Position numbers and translations under genes: made by a program | NCBI GenBank assembly: GCA_016926955.1 | Contig: JAFGNN010000007.1 | Span: forward strand, 49,676-113,675 | Direction: 5' to 3' | DNA from: Spirochaetales bacterium | GTDB lineage: Bacteria; Spirochaetota; Spirochaetia; Treponematales; UBA12059 | DNA: 64,000 nucleotides | The notes under the pieces: generated by a model | Databases searched by the model: none | What the model was told of the DNA's origin: nothing | What the model saw: only the letters and a program-made list of their open reading frames with translations | Shown here: piece by piece, positions 46,771 through 54,738 of the stretch | How positions within the stretch are numbered: position 1 is the stretch's first letter | Layout: every line of letters starts with the position of its first letter

Positions 46771-47796
46771 ATGGTGGCCCCAGGAAGCCCGGGAACTAAT
46801 CAATCCGCGTCCGTACCCGTCGAGTCCGTCGCGAAATCAGGCTCGCCCCGCAACCGAACGCTCTCGGTGGCGCCCGAGGACGAAGCGCGGCTCGCGCCGT
46901 CCATCCTCGAGCTCAGTATCCCCTCAGGCGCGGATAGCCCCGAGGTCCGTCCCTTCGGCAGAACAGTAGCCCTCGACGCGATGGACCGGGTGATCCGCGG
47001 CGAAGTCCTCGAGGTCTGTCCCCGGCTGGAGCGCGGCGCATACTCGCTCCTGGTGGCCGACCCGCCCTACAACTTCGGCAAGGACTTCGGCGGGGTTCGC
47101 TGGAAAGCCATGGGCGACGAGGAGTACGAAGCCTGGACCGGGGCCTGGCTTGACGAAGCCCTGCCCCTTCTCCGGCCGGGGGCTTCGATCTACGTCTGCG
47201 GCGACTGGCGCTCTTCGAGCGCGGTCTACCGGGCGCTCTCACGGCGCGTCGAGGTCAGGAACCGGATCGTCTGGGAACGGGAGAAGGGCCGCGCTGCCAC
47301 CGCCAACTGGAAAAGCGCGCACGAGGAGATCTGGTACGCGGTCGTTCCCGGCGCGGAGCCGTACTTCAACCGGGAGGCGGTGCGCGTCAGGCGCCGGGTT
47401 TTGGCCCCGTATCGCGATCAGGACGGCGGTGCGAAGGATTGGATCGAGGCCCCGGACGGACGTTGGCGAGACACGGCGCCCTCCAACTGCTGGACCGACC
47501 TTTCGGTTCCCTTCTGGTCGATGCCGGAAAACACCAGCCACCCGACGCAGAAGCCCGAGAAACTCGCCGCCAAGCTGATCCTCGCCTCGACCAAGCCCGG
47601 AGACGCCATACTGGACCTCTTCTCGGGCTCCGGAACGACCAGCGTGGTCGCGCGGAAGCTCGGACGACACCATACGGCGGTGGAAGCGGAGCGCGCCTGG
47701 TGCCTGATCGCGCTCAAGCGCCTGGAGCAAGCCTCGGCGAAGCCCAGGATCCAGGGCTTCGAGCAGGGGGTTTTCCTTGAGCGCAATGCGCGGTGA
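46771..47796 (+). CDS. DNA adenine N6-methyltransferase (DPPY, beta-type order)
   Basis: 341 aa. An N-terminal tail of about 70 residues is low-complexity. The catalytic motif LLVADPPYNFGKDF near 96 precedes the SAM motif ILDLFSGSGTTSVVARKLG near 283, the beta-class order; SHPTQKPEKLAAKLI is the usual motif X region. Site specificity unknown; no restriction endonuclease gene is adjacent, so it may be an orphan regulator or belong with the divergent XPB operon. ATG 46771 is 6 nt after TACAAT. A copy of the dispersed 12-bp word is read in frame as EVCPR at 47011-47022. Confidence 0.92.
   Translation: MVAPGSPGTNQSASVPVESVAKSGSPRNRTLSVAPEDEARLAPSILELSIPSGADSPEVRPFGRTVALDAMDRVIRGEVLEVCPRLERGAYSLLVADPPYNFGKDFGGVRWKAMGDEEYEAWTGAWLDEALPLLRPGASIYVCGDWRSSSAVYRALSRRVEVRNRIVWEREKGRAATANWKSAHEEIWYAVVPGAEPYFNREAVRVRRRVLAPYRDQDGGAKDWIEAPDGRWRDTAPSNCWTDLSVPFWSMPENTSHPTQKPEKLAAKLILASTKPGDAILDLFSGSGTTSVVARKLGRHHTAVEAERAWCLIALKRLEQASAKPRIQGFEQGVFLERNAR
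47011..47022 (-). repeat. dispersed 12-bp word inside the methyltransferase gene
   Basis: GAGGTCTGTCCC, the reverse complement of GGGACAGACCTC, lies in frame within the coding sequence shortly before the DPPY motif. Confidence 0.6.
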
Positions 47797-47910
47797 CGGT
47801 GACGATGCGAGAGGACGCCGGTCCCCGAACCGCCGCGGGCGCCTTTCCCAGAGATCTGGCTTCGCGGGTCGCCAGCGCCCCCGGACCACGCGCGTCATGC
47901 GAAGCCATGA

Positions 47911-47939
47911 TTGACAGAGCCGGCGTCGCGACGTAGCGT
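47911..47939 (+). promoter_or_regulatory. promoter of the HDOD gene
   Basis: TTGACA (47911-47916), 17-nt spacer, TAGCGT (47934-47939), 12 nt to the ATG at 47952, giving a leader of about 6 nt. Confidence 0.6.
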
Positions 47940-47951
47940 AAGGCTAATACG

Positions 47952-48803
47952 ATGGACAACTATGCCGCCCGACTGTCAAAGCTCCCCGTGAATCCGAGCA
48001 TCGCCGCGAAGGTGCTCGGCATGGCCGATTCCCAGGACGTGAGCTTCGGCGCCCTCGAGGAACTGATCAAGGCCGACCCGGGCCTGACGGCGCGCATACT
48101 CCGCATCGCCAACTCCGCGCTCTACGCGCGGCAGACCAAGGTGACGCGCCTGCAGACGGCCTTCACCCTGCTTGGCACCAAGACAATCCGGAACCTGGTA
48201 ATCCTGGCGACAGGCTCGAGCCTGTTCCGTCGCGACCTCTCGTCGGCCTTCTACGCGTACTTCTGGACACATTCGCTCGCGACCGCCTTCCTCGCCCGCG
48301 ACCTCGCGGCACGCTGCGGATTCCCGCAACACGCCGAGGAATGCTTCGTGGCCGGGCTGCTCCACGACATCGGGCAAGTGGCCTTCCTGCTCGATGATCC
48401 GAAAACGTACGACGAGCTGCTCAGGAAAGCGCGCCTGGAAAACCGGCCGATCTCCGAGCTGGAAAGATCGAGCTACGGCACCGACCACAAGCAGGTCGGC
48501 GCGAAGGTGTTGGCCTCGTGGTCCTTCCCGGCCGTCTACGTCGACACGGCGCTCGAGCATGGCTCCGTCAACGCGGCTTCCGCCTCGAAACAGGTGGTGG
48601 CCGCCGTGACGGCGGCCGATCTGGTCGGCTCCAACTGGGCGCGCGAACCGGACCCGCCGCGTCCGCTCGCCTCGCTCACCCCCTTCCTGGACTACCTGCG
48701 CATCAACGCCGAGGAACTCGACGCCTGGCAGTCGGAAACCCGCATCCGCCTTGACAAGGATCCCTTCTTCCTCGGCTGCCGCGAACTCGTCACGGAAGGA
48801 TGA
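47952..48803 (+). CDS. HDOD-domain signalling protein
   Basis: 283 aa, single HDOD domain spanning most of the protein: LSKLPVNPSIAAKVLGMADS, LIKADPGLTARILRIANSA, RLQTAFTLLGTKTIRNLVI, and the HD-like CFVAGLLHDIGQVAFLLDD. HDOD proteins are usually scaffolds without phosphohydrolase activity and often act in c-di-GMP or chemotaxis-related signalling. It is convergent with the Pel-like outer-membrane protein gene and overlaps it by 14 bp at the 3' ends. Confidence 0.93.
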   Translation: MDNYAARLSKLPVNPSIAAKVLGMADSQDVSFGALEELIKADPGLTARILRIANSALYARQTKVTRLQTAFTLLGTKTIRNLVILATGSSLFRRDLSSAFYAYFWTHSLATAFLARDLAARCGFPQHAEECFVAGLLHDIGQVAFLLDDPKTYDELLRKARLENRPISELERSSYGTDHKQVGAKVLASWSFPAVYVDTALEHGSVNAASASKQVVAAVTAADLVGSNWAREPDPPRPLASLTPFLDYLRINAEELDAWQSETRIRLDKDPFFLGCRELVTEG

Positions 48804-51800
48804 AGTCCGGCAAGGATACCGCGGTCCCGATCCGGGCCGAAAGCGACCAATAGGCCACGCCCCCGGCGTTTCCCGTCCAGGATCCCGAGGCTTCTCCGTA
48901 CACCGCGTGCGTCCCCTTCGAGAGTTCCGCCCGGAACGACGCGTCGAAGCTCGGCAAGGTCGAAGCCGCGTCCGCGCGGGCGCCCGCCCAGAAACGCGCC
49001 GAGATCCCCAAGACGCGGTTCGAGCCGACGCCGATCCACGAGGCAAGCTGCGGTCCAACACGGGCCACGAGCGCCTTGTCCGGGGCGTAATAGTCGGTCG
49101 TGCCGGGCTCGGCCGAATCCTCATAGACCACGTGCCCCCCGAGGCTGGCTATCGTCCAGGGCGAGCCAAGGATGAGGAAGGTCGCGGAAGCTTCGCCGAG
49201 CGCCGTGAGAAGCAGGTTGTCGCCTCCCGCGACAGGCGCGAAGAGGCTGGCGAGTTTGCCGTACCCCCTGAAACCCAGGCTCACGAGCGGCCCCGCGCCG
49301 CTGAACTCCCGGTAAAACGAGGCGGTCAACTCGAAGGCATGTTCGTACCAGGCGTCGCGGTCGGGCAGGAAGGTTTCAGGCAACTGGTCGAAGACATATG
49401 CGGCATTGACGGAAAAGGGTGCGCCGGTCCACAGGATCGAGGCGGAGGCCTTCGGGGCGACGAGATGGGCGAGCAGGAGGTCCTCGGGCTCGAAGGCGCG
49501 GAACAGGAAGGATTCCTCTCCCCATAGCCGGTTGTCGAGCGTACCTCCGGCAGCCAGGTCAAGACGGAGCCCGAGCTTCTCGAGTGAAAGGCGCAAGCCC
49601 GCCTCGATGCCTTGAAGCCCTGCTACGGCGGGTTCGGAACCGGCGTAGGGACTGTGCACCCGCAAGGCGTCGATGGAGTACGAGCCGATGATGGCGACGG
49701 GTCCTTCCAGGTTCGCCGAATAGTCGATGCGCGCTCGCGCGGTCGTGCGGGTCGAGTCGACATCGGTGCCCGCGCGGAATTCGATGCGGTCGGCGTGGAG
49801 GCGCGCGAGGCGGTTGTACGATACGGCTGCGTTCGCCTGGGCCGGATCGATCTCGTCGACGCGTCGATAGAGGCTCATCGCCTTCGACCAGTCGCCGGAA
49901 AGCTCGCGGGCGCGCGCCAGGGCAAAGGTGGCGCCCGAATCCCATGGCGCGACAGCCAGCGCGCGAGAAAGCTGGATCACGGCGTCGCGCGGACGGGCGA
50001 GAGCGAGATAGACGTCGGCGAGCTCGCGCCGGTCGGCCACGGTCTCCGAATCGAAGCGGTACATGAATACGAGCAAGCGCGCGTGGGCGCGGCGGTGCAA
50101 AGCCTCGACGGCGCGAACCGCCTCCGTCCCGAACTCCGGTGCCGTGCGGACGGCCTCCCGCAGCGCCGCGACGAGGGCGACCGCATCGTCAAAAGCGACG
50201 GCGATCATCGTGCGGGCCTCGTCCTCGGGGAGGGGCCGGAGGCCGTACTCGAAGCTTAGGGCAGCGAGCGGGGCCGCGTGGGCGAAATAGGGCGCTTGAT
50301 CCAGCGCCTCGCTCCCCTCTCCGTCCCCGTACGAACCATCGATCCAGATCCGCGCTTGAGTCCGCGCGCGCGCGCCGAGGGGAAGGACCGCTTCCCGCTC
50401 CGGAAGCCGGGCTGTCCGATCGGCCCGGGACAGCACCTCCGCGGGCTTGCCGTCGACCAGCGAAATGCGGTCGAGCAGCGCCTCGGCCAGGCTCCCGCCC
50501 GAAGCGGCGAGTCGGGTGAGCTCCGACAGGTCGGCGCCGCGGCTCCAGGACCACTCGCCGAAGCTTTCGAGAAGTTCCGCGTCCGCGGACTGTCGCTCCG
50601 CTTCGGCCTCGGCGGCCTCGATCGCGCGCGCGTACCGCGCGGAGAGGCCCGCCAGACGTTCGCGCGCGTCTCCTGCCGCGATCGACGCGGCCATGAGTTC
50701 CGTCTCCGCGCGCTCCCGGGCCGCGACAGCCGCGACGGTCACGGCGGCATCCTTGCCGGCCTCCGCTTTGGCGACGCCGGCCTCCGCCTTCTCCCACGCG
50801 GAGAGCGCCGCGGCGAGTCGGTCAGCGAGGGCATCCGCTTCCCGGGCAAGCCGCGGGAATCCAGCGCGGTGCACGGCGAGCTCGTCCAGCAGGCGCCAGG
50901 TTTCGGCGAGCTCCCGCTCGAACTCGCCCACCAGCAGGTACTGCCTGTTTACCAGTATGGTCCGGGCCTCCGCTGCGGCATCCTCGAGACGGCCATTCCA
51001 GAAGTAAGCCGCTACGAGTTCCTGACGGAGGGCCAGGTCGTCCGGGTCAGCCTCGAGCCGCTCCGTGTAGCGCGCGAGCGCGAGCTCCTTGAGCTCGGCG
51101 GATCGGCGACGAGCCGCGAGCATGGCTTCCAGCCGCGGCGACGAAATGAAACGCCCCGCGGCCATACGCTCGAATTCGAAGGCTCCATCGGCATCGCCGA
51201 GCGCAAGGGCGCTTCCCGAAGCCAGAAGGTAGAGCTCGAGTTCGTCGGGAAAGCGCTCGATGCCGTCACGATAGGTTCCGAGCGCCTTGGACGGGTAGCC
51301 GTTCGCGGCATAGATGCCCGCAAGCTCCTTGATTCCCTCGACGTTCGCGAACGCCGCCGCGCGCGCCTGCTCGAGCGAAGTGTCCCCTTCGGCGACCCGG
51401 CCCGCCCACAGGAAGGTCAGGCCGTAATTCACGCGCAAGCCAAGGTCGTCGGGGAAGCGTTCGAGCGCCGTCCGATAGAGCTCGAGCGACTCGTCATAGC
51501 GCCCGAGCCACGCGGCGATCTTTGCCGCCTCGGCCCAAACATCCCGCTCCCCGCCGTATTCCCCGAGATAATCCCTGAAAAGCTTGAGCCCCTCGTCGGC
51601 TTCGCCGTTCCAGACCCGGTTGCGGGCGGAGAGCAGGGTGAAGCGAGGATCCTCGCCCGTCGCGAGTTTGCCGCGCGAAAGGGTCCGGAGCGCGTTCCCG
51701 TGGTCGCCGATCATGCCGTAGACCACCGCCAGGCTCAGGTAGGCGTCGCGGTTCGAAGGATCCGTGTCGATGCGTACGGCGTACTGGGCGAGCGTCAGGT

Positions 51801-52503
51801 AGGGGTTGTCGAGGCTGCGGTCCGCCAAGTCGCGCGGGAAACGCTTCGGCAAGGCGTCCCGGTCGAAGCCGGCCGTACCGACGGGCGAAGCGTCCTCCAG
51901 GAGGAAGAAGGCATCCAGCGCGAGGTACCAGCGACGGTCGTGGCGCCGGCGCTCGGCCGCTTCGAAGCGGAACGTGTGCATGCCCGCCTCGAGACGGATG
52001 GCGTCGCGCGCGGCGTACCAGAAATTCCCGACACCGTACGACTCAACAACGGCCACATTCTCCCGGTAGAGCGGAATGCGCTCGCCGCCATCGACCGAGA
52101 GCGAGACCGGCGATCCATATGAAGGCGACAGTTCATCCCTGGGTCCCGGCAAGGTACCGGCCACGAAGAGGCGGAAGGAACCGGATTCCTCGACAAGCAC
52201 CGCGTACTCGGCATAGAACGGCGCGCCGGGATCTTCGCTTTCGCGGTTCAGCCTGAGCACGCGCGAGAGCGAGGCCGAATAATCGAGCGTGGCCTCGCGC
52301 GCGAAATTCGTGGAGACCGCATCCTCGGCCTCAGCCCACACGAACCCGGGCGTCTCGACCGGGAAAACCGGCTCGACGACGCCGGAGGGCTGCGCGAGCG
52401 CGTTTTGGGCCAGGATCAAGAGCGCCGCGATCGAGGCGAGCGGGCGCGTGAAAGCGCGCGAGTCTCCGGAAACGGTTCGGGTTCTTTCCTGCATGGCCTT
52501 CAT
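48790..52503 (-). CDS. PelB-like outer-membrane protein: carbohydrate-binding-like, TPR and beta-barrel regions
   Basis: 1237 aa. Signal peptide LASIAALLILAQNALA. Residues 45-205 look like a CBM6/35-type jelly roll (FVWAEAEDAVSTNFA, YAEYAVLVEESGSFRLFVAG, RLEAGMHTFRFEAAERR). TPR repeats span about 230-500 and 805-900, with a helical Ala/Glu-rich section (550-640) between. From about 900 the sequence alternates as in an outer-membrane barrel (RIDYSANLEGPVAIIGSYS, GLRLSLEKLGLRLDLAAGG, SFDASFRAELSKGTHAVYG). TPR plus C-terminal barrel is the architecture of PelB, the Pel export porin; the N-terminal carbohydrate-binding part is extra. Divergent from pelD-G with a 35-bp gap. ATG 52503 is the inferred start. 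Confidence 0.8.
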   Translation of the reverse strand: MKAMQERTRTVSGDSRAFTRPLASIAALLILAQNALAQPSGVVEPVFPVETPGFVWAEAEDAVSTNFAREATLDYSASLSRVLRLNRESEDPGAPFYAEYAVLVEESGSFRLFVAGTLPGPRDELSPSYGSPVSLSVDGGERIPLYRENVAVVESYGVGNFWYAARDAIRLEAGMHTFRFEAAERRRHDRRWYLALDAFFLLEDASPVGTAGFDRDALPKRFPRDLADRSLDNPYLTLAQYAVRIDTDPSNRDAYLSLAVVYGMIGDHGNALRTLSRGKLATGEDPRFTLLSARNRVWNGEADEGLKLFRDYLGEYGGERDVWAEAAKIAAWLGRYDESLELYRTALERFPDDLGLRVNYGLTFLWAGRVAEGDTSLEQARAAAFANVEGIKELAGIYAANGYPSKALGTYRDGIERFPDELELYLLASGSALALGDADGAFEFERMAAGRFISSPRLEAMLAARRRSAELKELALARYTERLEADPDDLALRQELVAAYFWNGRLEDAAAEARTILVNRQYLLVGEFERELAETWRLLDELAVHRAGFPRLAREADALADRLAAALSAWEKAEAGVAKAEAGKDAAVTVAAVAARERAETELMAASIAAGDARERLAGLSARYARAIEAAEAEAERQSADAELLESFGEWSWSRGADLSELTRLAASGGSLAEALLDRISLVDGKPAEVLSRADRTARLPEREAVLPLGARARTQARIWIDGSYGDGEGSEALDQAPYFAHAAPLAALSFEYGLRPLPEDEARTMIAVAFDDAVALVAALREAVRTAPEFGTEAVRAVEALHRRAHARLLVFMYRFDSETVADRRELADVYLALARPRDAVIQLSRALAVAPWDSGATFALARARELSGDWSKAMSLYRRVDEIDPAQANAAVSYNRLARLHADRIEFRAGTDVDSTRTTARARIDYSANLEGPVAIIGSYSIDALRVHSPYAGSEPAVAGLQGIEAGLRLSLEKLGLRLDLAAGGTLDNRLWGEESFLFRAFEPEDLLLAHLVAPKASASILWTGAPFSVNAAYVFDQLPETFLPDRDAWYEHAFELTASFYREFSGAGPLVSLGFRGYGKLASLFAPVAGGDNLLLTALGEASATFLILGSPWTIASLGGHVVYEDSAEPGTTDYYAPDKALVARVGPQLASWIGVGSNRVLGISARFWAGARADAASTLPSFDASFRAELSKGTHAVYGEASGSWTGNAGGVAYWSLSARIGTAVSLPDFILP

Positions 52504-52538
52504 CCCCCGGGCATAGCCTTCCGATATTATGTAGCATA

Positions 52539-53972
52539 GTGCGCGCCATCCTTTCACGCGAACGTCCTTCCATCATCGCCGCGGAAGTCCTCGGCCTGGC
52601 CCTGCTCGTCGGGGCGGCCGGGTTCATTCCGGGCGCCTCGCCGGGTTTCCTGGAACTCTACGGTCTGCCCGTACTAGCGGCCGGCCCCTTGTTCGCGGCT
52701 TTCTACGGCTTCGGCTGGGGTTGCGCGGCCATGGCGCTGTCAGGCGTCTCGGGCTTTCTGGGCGCTCCCGCCCTGGTCGGCGAACTCAACGCGGCCTGGT
52801 TCGCCTCGCTCGCCGCGACCTTGCCGGTTCCGGGCCTCGCCTCATTGTCGCTGATGGCCGCGGCAGGATTCGCCCGCGGCAGGTCCGACCGTTCCCGCGC
52901 GGAGCTGCTCGGCCGCCTCAAGGACGCGGTCGTCAAGGCGATCCGCCTCGAGCGTGCGACCGAAACACTGGAGCGGGTGAACCGCGAGCTCGAAAACCGG
53001 GTGGCGGGACAGGGCGATTCGGTCACCCTGCTCCATGACTCGGTCCGGAAGCTGGCGAGCCTCAATCTCGACGAAGCCTTGGCCAGCATCCTCGACACGG
53101 TCGAGCTCTTTTCGGGCGCGCGCTGCGCCTCCATCTGGCTGCCGGACGAAGCGGACGGAAGGCTGAATCCCGTCGCGGTCAAAGGCTGGCGCGCGGGAGA
53201 AGCGCGCGACACCGCGCTCGACCCCGAGACAAGCGTGGAAGGTTGGGCGCTCCGCAATCGAAAACCGTTCTCCGCCCGCATGGCCGCGTCGGGACCGCCT
53301 TTCGACCGGCTGGACTGCACACGCGCCATCATGGCGTTCCCGCTCGTCATAAAAGGCAAGCCATGGGCGGTCCTCGTCATCGAGGACCTCCCCTTCGAGC
53401 GCTATTCCCTCTACACCGAAAGCCTCCTCGCCATCGTTCTGAGCCTCGCCGAGCCCTATCTCCGGACCATCGTCGAGTACGAGGCGTTGCGCTCGAGGCG
53501 CGAAGTCGACGAGGAGACCGGTTACCCCGGCTTCCCCGTGCTGGTACGCACCCTCGAGCGCGAACTCGCCACGCTCGGCCACGAGCAAGCGGCTCTGTCC
53601 CTCGTCATCATAGAAATGGCCAACTTCGCCGCCATTCTCGACGGTGGCAGGCAGCGGCAGGAACTGAAGCGGCTGGTGGCCGGTTGCCACCGGATCGTAG
53701 ACCGCTCCGAAGGCTCGAAATCGCTGGCCTTCCATTTCAAGGACGACTCGCAGCTCGCCTTGCTCGTGCCGGGACTGGGGCAAGGAGACGTCTCATTCTA
53801 CTGCCTCGAGCTGCTCGGCACGCTGGCCGCCATCCCCTTCGAGATCGACGGCGAGGGGATACCGTTCGAGGCGATAATCGGCTTCGCCTCGGTCGGAGCG
53901 GACACGAGGGGAGCGGACGCGGAATCCATGATCTCCGAGGCCGAGCACCTGCTCTCGCTTCAAAGGATCTAG
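52539..53972 (+). CDS. PelD-like membrane protein: TM helices, GAF and degenerate GGDEF
   Basis: 477 aa. Hydrophobic segments at about 11-32, 42-70 and 85-112, a coiled coil (LERATETLERVNRELENRV, 137-155), a GAF domain (160-310; ASIWLPDEADGRLNPVAVKG) and a GGDEF-like domain (325-475; DEETGYPGFPVLVRTLEREL). The GGDEF position reads DDSQL (402-406), so no cyclase activity is expected. PelD of Pseudomonas has this order and activates Pel synthesis on binding c-di-GMP at an RxxD I-site. Here the canonical slot is SKSL (393-396), and an RIVD lies eight residues too early (385-388). GTG start 8 nt after TATTAT. Confidence 0.85.
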   Translation: MRAILSRERPSIIAAEVLGLALLVGAAGFIPGASPGFLELYGLPVLAAGPLFAAFYGFGWGCAAMALSGVSGFLGAPALVGELNAAWFASLAATLPVPGLASLSLMAAAGFARGRSDRSRAELLGRLKDAVVKAIRLERATETLERVNRELENRVAGQGDSVTLLHDSVRKLASLNLDEALASILDTVELFSGARCASIWLPDEADGRLNPVAVKGWRAGEARDTALDPETSVEGWALRNRKPFSARMAASGPPFDRLDCTRAIMAFPLVIKGKPWAVLVIEDLPFERYSLYTESLLAIVLSLAEPYLRTIVEYEALRSRREVDEETGYPGFPVLVRTLERELATLGHEQAALSLVIIEMANFAAILDGGRQRQELKRLVAGCHRIVDRSEGSKSLAFHFKDDSQLALLVPGLGQGDVSFYCLELLGTLAAIPFEIDGEGIPFEAIIGFASVGADTRGADAESMISEAEHLLSLQRI

Positions 53973-53976
53973 GCAA

Positions 53977-54738
53977 ATGGGTACCCTCGAGGCGATCCGT
54001 TCCATCCGCGCCGGCTTCGTGCCGCGGACCCAGGCCCAAGCGTTCCAGGCCCTCAAGCGGGGACTGGTCGACGAAGCTGTGTGCGTCTGGCGCTCGGTCA
54101 ACGTGCGACCCATCCTCGAGGAACCCTGGGACCTCGACGAGATCGAACGACTTCTGGCCAAGGAAGACCTGGACGAGTCGACCGTGCTCGCCCTGGTCCG
54201 CATTTTCGACGCCCTTTCCCGCGGCAGCGACAAGGAAGCAGCCCTTTTCGCCGCCGAAAGCCTGAACGCGCTCGAACTCCGCCACGAGCGGCGCGTCCAA
54301 CGACTGCGCAAGACCCGGCGAAGCGATCCGTCGCCGCGGGCGACACTCGCGCTCGCCCAAGCCTATCGAGCTCTGTCCCTCGCGTGCCGTTCCCGCCCTG
54401 TGCTCGCCCGCTTCTATCTCGGCGAGGCGCTCTCCACGCTCGACGAGGGGAAAAGCGGCGCCATGCCCGAGCGGGATCGCCGCTCGATCGCGGTCGCGGC
54501 GTCGGCCATCCTCGTCGAACTCGGTGATCCGGAAGGCGCGCTGGAGAGGCTCGCTTCCCCGCTCGCGCGAAAGCCCTCCGATCCGGCCTTGAGGCTGGCG
54601 GAGGCGAGGGCGCGTTTCGCGGCACGCGATTTCGTAGGGGTCGCCCGCGCGCTCGAAGCGGCCGAATCCGAGCGCGACGACCCCGATGCCGGACTTCTCG
54701 ACGCGCTGCGGGAGTGCTGGCGGAGGGTGGGCCATTGA
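53977..54738 (+). CDS. PelE-like TPR protein
   Basis: 253 aa, helical repeats throughout: AFQALKRGLVDEAVCVWRSV, LALAQAYRALSLACRSRPV, LGDPEGALERLASPLARKP, LRLAEARARFAARDFVGVAR. Placement between pelD- and pelF-like genes and the TPR content match PelE, which joins PelD to the PelF-PelG complex. Pseudomonas PelE has two membrane helices; none is seen here, so it would be cytosolic. It starts 4 nt after the pelD-like stop; its own stop overlaps the pelF start. A dispersed 12-bp word is read in frame at 54368-54379. Confidence 0.75.
   Translation: MGTLEAIRSIRAGFVPRTQAQAFQALKRGLVDEAVCVWRSVNVRPILEEPWDLDEIERLLAKEDLDESTVLALVRIFDALSRGSDKEAALFAAESLNALELRHERRVQRLRKTRRSDPSPRATLALAQAYRALSLACRSRPVLARFYLGEALSTLDEGKSGAMPERDRRSIAVAASAILVELGDPEGALERLASPLARKPSDPALRLAEARARFAARDFVGVARALEAAESERDDPDAGLLDALRECWRRVGH
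54368..54379 (-). repeat. dispersed 12-bp word inside the pelE-like gene
   Basis: GAGCTCTGTCCC, the reverse complement of GGGACAGAGCTC, exact, encoding part of RALSLA. Near-copies with one or two changes lie in the pelD- (53591) and pelG-like (57477) genes. Confidence 0.55.

Noticed and set aside
46771..47796. Restriction-modification system
   Set aside because: Only a methyltransferase is recognisable. The nearby NYN and Uma2-like proteins are not convincing restriction partners.
50278..52122. Long open frame on the plus strand opposite the PelB-like gene (also 1518-2846, 9957-12464, 13056-14642, 20635-22134, 22581-24164 and others)
   Set aside because: High-GC coding DNA leaves long stop-free frames on the opposite strand. 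These encode Arg/Gly/Asp-rich sequence with no motifs, starts or ribosome sites, while the other strand carries clear protein families.
53691..53702. RIVD in the PelD-like protein as a normal c-di-GMP I-site
   Set aside because: It lies 13 residues before the GGDEF-equivalent position instead of 5, so it cannot be called canonical.
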